Assembly: GCA_913020235.1 (NCBI GenBank)
Contig: CAJWBT010000103.1
Location: forward strand, 1-7,674
DNA: 7,674 nucleotides
From: an uncultured Chloroflexota bacterium
GTDB taxonomy: Bacteria > Chloroflexota > Dehalococcoidia > UBA3495
Direction: 5' to 3'
The translations under genes were made by a program, and so were the position numbers. Below, piece by piece: positions 1-5,780 of this stretch (positions within the stretch are counted from its first letter, which is position 1; each line of letters starts with the position of its first letter). The notes under the pieces were generated by a model that had not been told where the DNA came from, did not search any database, and saw nothing but the letters and a program-made list of their open reading frames with translations.

Positions 1-335
1 AGCCTGGGCATCTCCGAGCAGGGGATGATGGTCATGCCGCCCAGGCGGTGGGTCCGGCCCTGTCCCACCGTCTCCACCGGCCGGCCGGAGATGCCGGGGT
101 AGACCGTACCGGGTCCTCGGACCTTGACCTTGGGTTCGATGGTGTCTCGCATCTGCATGATGCGGGTCTTATCTCCTGGCCGGGCCACCTGGACGTCGGC
201 CCAGGCCACGGAAGGGTCCTCCGTGGCGATGGCCAGCAGCTCGTCCTTGTTGATTTCCAGGACACCTTCGGCCCAGCGAGTTGTCGCACCGAACACGATA
301 TCTTTGACCGGAAAGTTGCCTACTTCCAGCTTCAT
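1..335 (-). CDS. grdE: Glycine/sarcosine/betaine reductase component B, alpha/beta subunit (GrdE-type), N-terminal part
   Basis: In the known family (GrdE/GrdG/GrdI), this proprotein is cleaved at an internal Cys to form a pyruvoyl group that binds the amine substrate. Together with the selenoprotein subunit it makes component B, which hands a carboxymethyl group to selenoprotein A. Only the first 111 residues are visible; the gene continues past the left edge and the pyruvoyl-forming region is outside. Family-like stretches are the MKLEVGNFPVKDIVFG start, VARPGDKTRI near residues 50-59, DTIEPKVKVRGPGTVYPGI near 64-82, and VETVGQGRTHRLGG near 87-100. The ATG (335-333) overlaps the grdB stop in an ATGA, and AGGAGG (348-343) lies 7 nt upstream, so translation is probably coupled. 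Which amine is the substrate cannot be read from the sequence. Family assignment is fairly sure; the glycine-type symbol is a convenience. Confidence 0.75.
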   Translation of the reverse strand, partial: MKLEVGNFPVKDIVFGATTRWAEGVLEINKDELLAIATEDPSVAWADVQVARPGDKTRIMQMRDTIEPKVKVRGPGTVYPGISGRPVETVGQGRTHRLGGMTIIPCSEMPR

Positions 336-1675
336 ACGGCGGCCTCCTGCGACGCAACCTCGGACGGTTCGAACAGGGTCGGACCGGACACGGATGTGGC
401 CAGAGAATTCAGGGCCGTCTCCACTATGCGGACCCCCAAGTCCCAGTCCTTCTCCGCCGACAGGGCGGGGTCGCCACAGACGTGGGGTACCCGGACTCCC
501 CGGACCACCCGGTTCGCCCCCACTGCCAGGGGAATCGCCGGCATGGCGGTCATAATGCCCACGGGAATTCCCGCCCGCTCGATCTCTTTGCTGATCGTTG
601 CTCCGCAACGGTTGCAGCTCCCTCAAGTGGCCACCAGCAGAACGCCGTCAACGTGGTTTTCGTTGAGTTCCGCCGCGATTTCGGCTCCCATGCGCTTGCC
701 GGCGCTTACGGCAGCCCCGTTGCCGGTAGTGGAGAAAAACCAGGGGTACACCGCGTTGATGGCGCCGGTGTCCTCCAGATACCTCACGGTGCTCAGGGGC
801 ATCGCATAGTTGGGGTTCTTGGTGTTGAGAATGAGGGTGCCGAAGCCGCCGTGCACCGACTCCCACTCCTCGACGCTCAGGGAACTCACCCCTTCCAGGC
901 CGTAGCGGTAGAACTGCTCCGCCCTGCTGCCCACCAGGCGGTCCAAGTTCCCCCGGGGCACCAAGCCGCCGGTGGATACCAGGGCTATGGTCGATCCCTT
1001 CAAATCCTTGAGCGGCGCCGCCGGCGGGACCACGTCGTACCCGGTGAGGAGCATTTCGGAGACATACGGCTTCCCCGAAAGCCGCGCTTGCAGCATATCC
1101 ACGGCCCGCTCGTAGCCCGGGCGTTCGTGCATCACCTCCCGGCGGATGCCCCGGGGAACGTAGCCTTCCTCCGAGGCTGGGCCCAGCTCCTCCCCTCGGA
1201 CCAGTTTAGTCGCCAGGCCGGCCATCTTCCCCAGTACCGGGGCCATCTCCGAGAGGTCGATCCCGGTGGACACGGCCAGGATTTCTCGACGATAGGTCAG
1301 CATCCCCGCGTTGTCGGGAAACATTCCCGTGACGGCGGGGATACCCATTGCCTGGGCCAGCCGGCACACCTCCGCGCAGGCCAGGCCGTAGCGCCCCGCG
1401 TCGAAGGCGGGACCGGCGATAACCATATCCGGCTTGACCCTTCCCAGGATTTCAACCACCGCGGCCTTTGCGTCATCAACATCCTCGGTGAAGTAGTTGT
1501 CACCGGCCACAATGGTGCTCACGACGGCAGCCTGGTCACCCAGGGCAGCCTGAAGCGCCCTGCCCGGACCGACGGGCCCCTCTTTCTCCTGGACCGGGGC
1601 ATAGGCCTGGTCCTCACCACCGATGCCGCCGAAAAACTGGTTCAAGTAGTGAACAACTCTGTTCGGACTGGCCAT
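332..1675 (-). CDS. grdB: Selenoprotein subunit of glycine/sarcosine/betaine reductase component B (GrdB-like), read through an in-frame UGA
   Basis: This is the gamma subunit of reductase component B. Its selenocysteine takes part in cleaving the C-N bond of the pyruvoyl-bound substrate. The frame has 447 residues, close to the roughly 435-440 of clostridial GrdB, with one internal UGA at 625-623, which would be Sec351. Upstream are family stretches: VVHYLNQFFGGIGGE (about residues 6-20), EGPVGPG, GDNYF, AGPAFDAGRYG, PAVTGMF, EEGYVPRGIRR, and AINAVYPWFFSTTGNG shortly before the Sec. At the UGA the reading is T-U-G-S-C-N-R-C-G-A-T, matching the family motif with U351, C354 and C357. The frame continues for 96 more family-like residues (IPLAVGANRVV) to TGA at 334-332. 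ATG 1675 has AGAGG 6 nt upstream and fits the family N-terminus; an in-frame ATG at 1729 adds 18 unfamiliar residues. The enzyme should be cytoplasmic and needs selA/selB/selC, which are not in this window. Confidence 0.85.
596..625 (-). promoter_or_regulatory. Selenocysteine UGA codon with downstream SECIS-like hairpin
   Basis: The in-frame UGA occupies 625-623 on the minus strand. Downstream is a perfect 6-bp hairpin, CGTTGC (610-605), loop GGA (604-602), GCAACG (601-596). The loop begins 18 nt after the UGA. Bacterial SECIS elements, bound by SelB, lie within the coding region just after the UGA, with an apical loop some 16-37 nt away and a G among the first loop bases. This hairpin meets those rules as I recall them. 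The loop lacks the GGU-type sequence of E. coli fdhF, so SelB in this organism may have a different preference. Confidence 0.7.
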
Positions 1676-1723
1676 GTCGTACCTCTTTCCTTGCCTAGTC
1701 TGCTCTTGCCCCGGCGCCGTTGC

Positions 1724-1771
1724 TCCCAAGCTTCAATCTCCCCGAGTTTCACTTTCCCCGCGTTTCACTCT
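1724..1771 (-). repeat. Three tandem 16-bp direct repeats in the predicted grdB leader
   Basis: Three consecutive 16-bp units are visible on the plus strand: TCCCAAGCTTCAATCT (1724-1739), CCCCGAGTTTCACTTT (1740-1755) and CCCCGCGTTTCACTCT (1756-1771). Units two and three match at 14 of 16 positions. Unit one matches one or both of the others at 12 of 16. The sequence on either side breaks the period. The array begins just downstream of the predicted grdB -10 box and ends about 48 nt before the start codon, so it would cover the transcription start and leader. Sixteen bp is about one and a half helical turns, so a protein bound to successive units would sit on alternating faces. The arrangement suggests an operator array or an RNA-level element; this is inference. 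Confidence 0.6.
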
Positions 1772-1772
1772 C

Positions 1773-1801
1773 AAAGTAGCGCCGCAGCAGGCCAAAGTCA
1801 A
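1773..1801 (-). promoter_or_regulatory. Candidate sigma70-type promoter for grdB-grdE
   Basis: On the minus strand, TTGACT (1801-1796) is followed by a 17-bp spacer and TACTTT (1778-1773). The -35 box matches 5 of 6 consensus bases. The -10 box matches only 3 of 6, but has the key first, second and last bases. Transcription would begin near 1766 and give a leader of about 90 nt that includes the 16-bp repeat array. Only spacing and sequence support this call. Confidence 0.4.
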
Positions 1802-1902
1802 CCGGGGCGCGGCGGCAGACCCTTCCGAAAGAACTCCCTTCAAGCGGGCGGCGCCGTGATAATGCCGTGGCGGATTCGTTCCCGGCGTCCCGTTGAAGCC
1901 GA

Positions 1903-1931
1903 TTGCGTCCATTGCGAAAGTCTACTATAAT
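1903..1931 (+). promoter_or_regulatory. Candidate sigma70-type promoter for the substrate-binding protein
   Basis: A perfect TATAAT lies at 1926-1931, preceded at exactly 17 bp by TTGCGT (1903-1908), which keeps the TTG of the -35 consensus. Transcription would start near 1938, leaving a leader of about 53 nt before the ATG at 1991. The match is notable because the surrounding DNA is GC-rich and an A/T hexamer like this is rare here by chance. Confidence 0.6.
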
Positions 1932-1990
1932 AACATCCGATTCAACGGGATTTCACGTATCAACTGCAAGATTATGTCAAGGAGGTCGTC

Positions 1991-3280
1991 ATGCTGACGC
2001 TCAAGAAACCCATCGTTGCCCTGCTGGTGATAGCGATGAGCCTCGCCCTCTTGGCGGTGGCCTGCGGAGCCAGTGCAACGGCGACGCCCGCCCCCACGGC
2101 CACGCCCGCCCCCACGGCCACACCGCTGCCGCCTCCACCCCTCAAGATTGGGCAGCTGAACAGCTTTACCGGCGACCTCTCCGACTTCGGCACGGCCCAC
2201 CGGAACTCCGGGGCCCTGGCCGCCGATCACGTCAACCTGGCCGATGGTATTCTCGGCACCGTGGTGACCATCTCGGCCCGCGACACCCAGACCAACCCGC
2301 AGGTCGGCGTGGACGCCGCCCGGGCCCTGGTCGACATCGAGGGCGTCGTCGCGATAGTCGGCGCGTTGGCCAGCGGCGTCACCATACCCGTGGTCCAATC
2401 GGTAACCGGGCCTAGCGGCATCCTGCAGCTTTCCGCGGCCTCCACTTCGCCCGCCATAACCGTATTGGACGACAACGATTTCATGTTCCGGACCACTGTC
2501 TCCGACGCCGCCCAGGGTGTCATCCTGGCCCGCCTGGCCAAGGAACGGGGCTTCACCTCCGCCTCGGCCCTCTACATCAATAACGCCTATGGCGAGGGCC
2601 TGGCGCAGCAGTTCAAAGAGACCTTCGAAGCCGAGGGCGGCACCATCCAGGAGCTGGTGGCCCACGAAGGCACCCAGCCCAGCTACGCCTCGGAGCTTAG
2701 CAAGGCAACTGGCGGCAACCCGGATGTCCTGGTGGCCATCAGCTACCCCGAAAGCGCCGAGGTATACCTCCGCGAGGCCCTGGAAGGCGACTACATCTCC
2801 ACCTTCCTCTTCGTGGACGGGACCAAGTCGGACGACCTCAACGCGGCCATCGGAGCGGACAACCTGGAGGGGACCTATGGGACGGCCCCGGGTTCGTCAT
2901 TGACCGGTGCCCGCACCGCCTTTAACGACGCCTATACCGCCTCTTTCGCCGGCGTGCCGCCGCTTCCCTTCATGGCCGAGACCTATGACGCCGTGGTGCT
3001 CGTCGCCCTGGCCGCTGAAAAGGCCGGCACAACCACCGACAGCGCCAAGATCCGGGACGCACTCCGCAGCGTCGCCAACCCCCCCGGTGAAACGGTGGGT
3101 CCCGGCGTCGACAGCATCAAACGCGCTCTGGAGCTGATCCAGGCCGGCAAGGACATCAACTACGAGGGGGCCGGGGGCTCCCAGGACTTCGACGAAAACG
3201 GCGACGTCATATCCACCATCGAGATCTGGAAGATCGAGGGCGGAGAGATCGTCTCCACCGGCAGGTTCGAACTCCCGTAG
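1991..3280 (+). CDS. ABC transporter substrate-binding lipoprotein, branched-chain amino acid/amide (HAAT) family
   Basis: This is a type 1 periplasmic-binding-fold protein (LivJ/LivK relative, Peripla_BP_6-type) of 429 residues that captures an extracellular solute for a LivHMGF permease. A Lys-flanked hydrophobic signal (about residues 5-24) ends in a lipobox-like A-V-A-C with lipid-attachment Cys25. A Thr/Pro/Ala-rich tether (about 29-50) follows, then the mature fold starting LKIGQLNSFTGDLSDFG. Typical stretches include GALASGVTIPVV (about 124), QLSAASTSPAIT (about 145) and YINNAYGEG (about 194). The C-terminus ends with an IEIWKIEGGEIV strand pattern usual for the family. ATG 1991 has GGAGG (1981-1985) 5 nt upstream. 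It faces away from grdB and toward liv, so it is transcribed apart from its likely permease. The ligand cannot be assigned from sequence alone; amino acids, amides and other small solutes are all known for this family. Confidence 0.9.
   Translation: MLTLKKPIVALLVIAMSLALLAVACGASATATPAPTATPAPTATPLPPPPLKIGQLNSFTGDLSDFGTAHRNSGALAADHVNLADGILGTVVTISARDTQTNPQVGVDAARALVDIEGVVAIVGALASGVTIPVVQSVTGPSGILQLSAASTSPAITVLDDNDFMFRTTVSDAAQGVILARLAKERGFTSASALYINNAYGEGLAQQFKETFEAEGGTIQELVAHEGTQPSYASELSKATGGNPDVLVAISYPESAEVYLREALEGDYISTFLFVDGTKSDDLNAAIGADNLEGTYGTAPGSSLTGARTAFNDAYTASFAGVPPLPFMAETYDAVVLVALAAEKAGTTTDSAKIRDALRSVANPPGETVGPGVDSIKRALELIQAGKDINYEGAGGSQDFDENGDVISTIEIWKIEGGEIVSTGRFELP
2084..2119 (+). repeat. 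Two perfect 18-bp tandem repeats encoding the lipoprotein tether
   Basis: The unit ACGCCCGCCCCCACGGCC occurs twice in a row, in frame, each copy encoding T-P-A-P-T-A. A partial third unit follows. It forms part of the flexible linker between lipid-anchored Cys25 and the binding domain. Being in-frame and perfect at DNA level, it could gain or lose copies by slippage and so change tether length. Confidence 0.85.
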
Positions 3281-3345
3281 CGGGACTCCGGCCCGTCTGC
3301 CAATCTGGGTTGACCCGCCGAGTTGGGGCAACCAAGGTGAATGAG

Positions 3346-3391
3346 AATCCCCCCAACCCCCCTTTGATAGAGGGGGGCCAGGGGGGGTTTT
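3346..3391. repeat. C-run/G-run palindromic intergenic repeat, possible terminator
   Basis: Two runs of six C (3349-3354 and 3357-3362) are followed by a TTTGATAGA turn, six G (3372-3377), CCA and seven G (3381-3387), then TTTT (3388-3391). The inner runs pair with a short extension into the turn. The outer runs pair across an AA/CCA internal loop. Hairpins of this CCCCCC-TTT...GGGGGG type are familiar dispersed repeats in many bacterial genomes. Its place 65 bp after the binding-protein stop and the short T run make it a plausible terminator for that plus-strand transcript. Confidence 0.6.
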
Positions 3392-3533
3392 CCATTCCGG
3401 CAGGGGGTCATGGCCAAGCACGGCCGCCTATGCTCGGTGCAAGAGCGTGGCGACGATGCGATCGGGGCACCACGAACCAGGGGATTCGCCCGGCACATTC
3501 CGCCAGCGCTCTTGTGAAAGAGGGAGGAAGAAT

Positions 3534-3572
3534 GCCGTGTGCTGCGCCGCCTTCGGCGGCGCAGCACACGGC
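3534..3572. repeat. Perfect 18-bp inverted repeat with 3-nt loop (REP-like)
   Basis: GCCGTGTGCTGCGCCGCC (3534-3551), loop TTC, then its exact reverse complement (3555-3572). A stem this long and perfect is very unlikely by chance. There is no T run on either side, so a simple intrinsic terminator is not indicated. It resembles extragenic palindromic (REP-type) repeats and would form a very stable RNA hairpin at the convergent junction. Confidence 0.75.
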
Positions 3573-3710
3573 CTACCCTCGTTCCTTGGGGAGGGGCGCC
3601 CCAGAAAAGCATCTTCCGAGGAACGACATTGACCGCTCTCGTGCTGAAGCGGCAGCGGCAACTCGGCTGGCGGACCGGAAATCGTCTGGGCAATGGTGCC
3701 ACAAACGGCA

Positions 3711-3753
3711 GAGGCCACGCCTGCCTGAGCTAGGGCTCTGAGGGCGTGGCCTC
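3711..3753 (-). terminator. Hairpin straddling the livM stop codon, candidate liv operon terminator
   Basis: GAGGCCACGCC (3711-3721) pairs perfectly with GGCGTGGCCTC (3743-3753), an 11-bp stem, and a smaller GAGC/GCTC hairpin sits in the loop. On the minus strand the proximal arm lies in the last livM codons, the stop codon (3732-3730) is in the loop, and the distal arm lies just beyond. After the stem the RNA reads TGCCGTTTGTGG, a poor U tract. It may therefore act as a 3' stabiliser or an inefficient terminator rather than a strong intrinsic one. Confidence 0.5.
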
Positions 3754-4743
3754 CGCCCCTGCCGAAACGGGCCGGGAGATCGTTCGCCGCTCGCCCAGGA
3801 TACCCTCCGGACGCAGCAAGATCGCCGCCACAATCAGGAACCCAACCATGAAGAAGCGGAAGTTGGGGTCCGAAAGGAAACCGGGGAGAAACTGGGTCCC
3901 AGTCCAGATACCCCACACGACAAAGGCCCCCAATATCGCGCCCAGGTTGTTGCCGCTGCCGCCTACCATCAGCATGGCCCATATTACGAACGTGGCCAGG
4001 AGGGGATCAAAGGTGCGAGGGTCGACGAACCGGATGTTGTGGGCGTAGAGGGCACCGCCAAAGCCCATGATTACCGCCCCCATGACGAAGGACTGGAGCT
4101 TGAAGGCGAACACATTTTTCCCGCAGGCGGCGGCGGATGTCTCGTCCTCGCGAATGGCCTTCAGCGCCCTTCCCCAGGGCGACCGGAGCACCCGCTCGAC
4201 GGTGACATACAGGATGGCCAGGACGACCAGAACGACCACCAGGTACAGGTAGTCGTAGTTCTTGGGCGAGACCACGTCCCCCATAAACTTGGGGATCCGG
4301 TAGAGGCCCTTGGAGCCGTTGGCCAGCCACTTCTCGTTCAGGAAGACCAGGCGCACCCCTTCGGCGATACCCAGGGTGGCGATGGCCAGGTAGTCGTCTC
4401 TGAGTCTCAGGGTGATGAACCCGATGACCAGGGCCACCGCACCGCAAACGGCTCCCGCCGCCAGCATTGCCACCAGAAACCACAGGTCGACGCCCAGGTT
4501 CGCCGGCCCCAGGTTCTCCACGAGGTTTCCTCCAAACTTGAAGTCCTCGAACAGCGCGGGGTCGGGCGACGCCGTCGTCAGCAGGGCCGTGGTGTAGGCT
4601 CCCAGGGCGAAGAACCCGGCGATGCCGATGTTGAACAGCCCGGTGTAGCCCCAATGGACGTTGAGCCCCAGGGCGAAGACCGCGTATATCCCCGCCAGGA
4701 TCGCAAACCCGCTGGTGTAGCTCGCAACCCCGGCGATGTCCAT
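3730..4743 (-). CDS. livM: Branched-chain amino acid/amide ABC transporter permease, LivM type
   Basis: This is one of two inner-membrane permease subunits of the HAAT importer. It has 337 residues and many hydrophobic segments, with a first helix near residues 12-30. LivM hallmarks are GLNVHWGYTGLFNIGIAGFF (about 26-45), LRLRDDYLAIATLGIAE (about 112-128), and the cytoplasmic coupling loop SPWGRALKAIREDETSAAACG (about 188-208), which contacts the ATPases. Later come GGSGNNLGAILGAF (about 261-274) and the RPEGILGE end (about 311-318), followed by a short polar tail. The ATG (4743-4741) shares one base with the livH stop in a TGATG, preceded by GGGGAGAAGG, which implies coupled translation. It is the last gene of the operon. 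A longer open frame continuing upstream exists only because livM's frame stays open behind livH. Confidence 0.92.
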   Translation of the reverse strand: MDIAGVASYTSGFAILAGIYAVFALGLNVHWGYTGLFNIGIAGFFALGAYTTALLTTASPDPALFEDFKFGGNLVENLGPANLGVDLWFLVAMLAAGAVCGAVALVIGFITLRLRDDYLAIATLGIAEGVRLVFLNEKWLANGSKGLYRIPKFMGDVVSPKNYDYLYLVVVLVVLAILYVTVERVLRSPWGRALKAIREDETSAAACGKNVFAFKLQSFVMGAVIMGFGGALYAHNIRFVDPRTFDPLLATFVIWAMLMVGGSGNNLGAILGAFVVWGIWTGTQFLPGFLSDPNFRFFMVGFLIVAAILLRPEGILGERRTISRPVSAGAEATPSEP

Positions 4744-5756
4744 CAGGCCTTCTCCCCAAAGATTCCCTGGGGGCGCACCAGGAGCATGAAGATCATGATC
4801 AGAAAGGCGATGGCGGGCTTGTAGGTGGGGTTGATCCACTCGGTGGAGACCTCGGCGGTTACGCCGATCATCAGGGCCCCGACCAGGGCGCCGAAGGGGT
4901 TGCCGATCCCGCCGAGGATCACCGCCGCGAAGAGAGAGAGCAGGAAGCGCCAGCCCATGATGGGGAACAGCTGCGCCTGGAACACCGCCAGCAGCACTCC
5001 CGCCGTGGCGGCCAGAACCGCCCCGACGACCCAAGTCCACCAGATCACCCGTTCCGTGCTGATGCCGCTGACCCTGGCCAGCTCCATATTGTCCGAGGTG
5101 GCCCGCATCGCCTTCCCCATCTTGGTGCGGGTCAGATACAGGTATAGGGCGAAGACCAGGACCAGGACCAACACGCCTATGAAGATGTGGTCCGGCGGAA
5201 CGCGGACCCCCATGGGGAGCTGGTAAAAGGGTTTGGAGAGACGCGGGTACTGCTCGGTGCCGCCACCCCAGATGATCTGGACCAGGCCTCGCAGAGCGAT
5301 AGCCAATCCCAGGGAGGACATGGCCAGGACCACCGGGCTGACCCGACGGGCCCTCAGCCGTCGATAAACCCCTACGTCCAGGGCGATCGCCAGGCCGGCC
5401 ATGGCAGCCCCAACCAAGGGAATGGCCAGGAGCAAAGGATAGCCGAAGGTGAAGGGCCCGAAACCCTCTGCCTCCAGCCCCAGGCGCGGGAAAAGGTTGC
5501 CCAGCAGGAAGAAGCCGGTGTAGGCGCCCAACGTCATGAAGTCGCCGTGGGCGATGTGGGCGAACTTGAGGATGCCGTACACCAGAGTGAGGCCGATGGC
5601 GCCCAGGGCGATGATCAACCCCAGGAACAGACCGTTCACCACGAGTTCCAGCTTGATAACGGAGGAGAAGCCGAGAACGAGAACCACCAGGAATGCCGCA
5701 AGCACTCCATGACCGGCGCCCCAACGCCGGGGCAGGCGGCTAGTTTCCCTGGTCAC
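4743..5756 (-). CDS. livH: Branched-chain amino acid/amide ABC transporter permease, LivH type
   Basis: This is the second inner-membrane permease subunit, pairing with LivM to form the translocation path. It has 337 residues. LivH hallmarks are GLILALGAIGLTLVYG-like sequence (about 46-61), KFAHIAHGDFMTLGAY (about 64-79), the cytoplasmic coupling loop TKMGKAMRATSDNMELARVSGI (about 211-232), AAVILGGIGNPFGALVGALMIG (about 277-298), and the terminal VRPQGIFGEKA. The start is GTG (5756-5754), with GAGAGG 8 nt upstream and 24 nt after the livF stop. The first 15 or so residues are polar and basic, consistent with a cytoplasmic N-terminus, and a slightly later start cannot be excluded. The order G-F-H-M differs from the E. 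coli H-M-G-F order but keeps all four subunits. Confidence 0.92.
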   Translation of the reverse strand: MTRETSRLPRRWGAGHGVLAAFLVVLVLGFSSVIKLELVVNGLFLGLIIALGAIGLTLVYGILKFAHIAHGDFMTLGAYTGFFLLGNLFPRLGLEAEGFGPFTFGYPLLLAIPLVGAAMAGLAIALDVGVYRRLRARRVSPVVLAMSSLGLAIALRGLVQIIWGGGTEQYPRLSKPFYQLPMGVRVPPDHIFIGVLVLVLVFALYLYLTRTKMGKAMRATSDNMELARVSGISTERVIWWTWVVGAVLAATAGVLLAVFQAQLFPIMGWRFLLSLFAAVILGGIGNPFGALVGALMIGVTAEVSTEWINPTYKPAIAFLIMIFMLLVRPQGIFGEKA

Positions 5757-5780
5757 TCCGTCGGCCTCTCACTCACTGGG

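Larger units (their letters stand above)
1676..1990. other. Divergent intergenic control region between grdB and the binding-protein gene
   Basis: This 315-bp gene-free stretch separates two outward-facing genes. It contains one candidate promoter per direction, a three-unit 16-bp direct repeat inside the predicted grdB leader, and ribosome binding sites at both ends. I see no convincing coding sequence. Part of it is covered by a plus-strand open frame that runs antisense through grdB, which I regard as a high-GC artefact. Confidence 0.7.
3281..3729. other. Gene-free stretch between convergent transcripts
   Basis: No credible gene is visible in these 449 bp. Short open frames on both strands are translations of palindromic repeats, with Pro/Gly strings from the C and G runs and Arg/Ala strings from the GCC-rich palindrome. 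The stretch holds a C-run/G-run hairpin, an 18-bp perfect inverted repeat, and the distal arm of the hairpin at the end of livM. It looks like a repeat-rich spacer where the plus-strand binding-protein transcript and the minus-strand liv transcript meet. Confidence 0.65.

Noticed and set aside
623..625. UGA in grdB taken as a real stop, making a truncated gene or pseudogene with a separate short C-terminal gene (562-332)
   Set aside because: The reading frame is unchanged on both sides, the downstream residues are family-like, the position matches the family's Sec, and a SECIS-like hairpin follows. A frameshift or decayed gene would not keep all of these.
1676..1766. Glycine riboswitch in the grdB leader
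   Set aside because: Such a switch would fit a glycine-related operon, but I see none of the conserved glycine aptamer core, and the predicted leader of about 90 nt is too short for the usual tandem form. The 16-bp repeats do not resemble it.
1724..1771. CRISPR array
   Set aside because: The three 16-bp units are directly adjacent with no spacers, the units are too short, and no cas gene is nearby.
482..1930. Long plus-strand open frame (482 codons) antisense to grdB
   Set aside because: Its translation has no recognisable domain, it is rich in Gly, Arg, His and Gln as expected of antisense frames in high-GC DNA, and the opposite strand encodes a clear family member.
3160..3982. Several overlapping open frames on both strands between the binding protein and livM
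   Set aside because: They read through palindromic repeats and the ends of the flanking genes, giving Pro/Gly and Arg/Ala strings without a domain or a ribosome binding site.
3730..5724. Single 664-codon minus-strand open frame spanning livM and the region of livH
   Set aside because: Only the last 337 residues (LivM) make sense. The upstream part is the wrong frame of livH, which is itself clearly encoded with its own start and stop.
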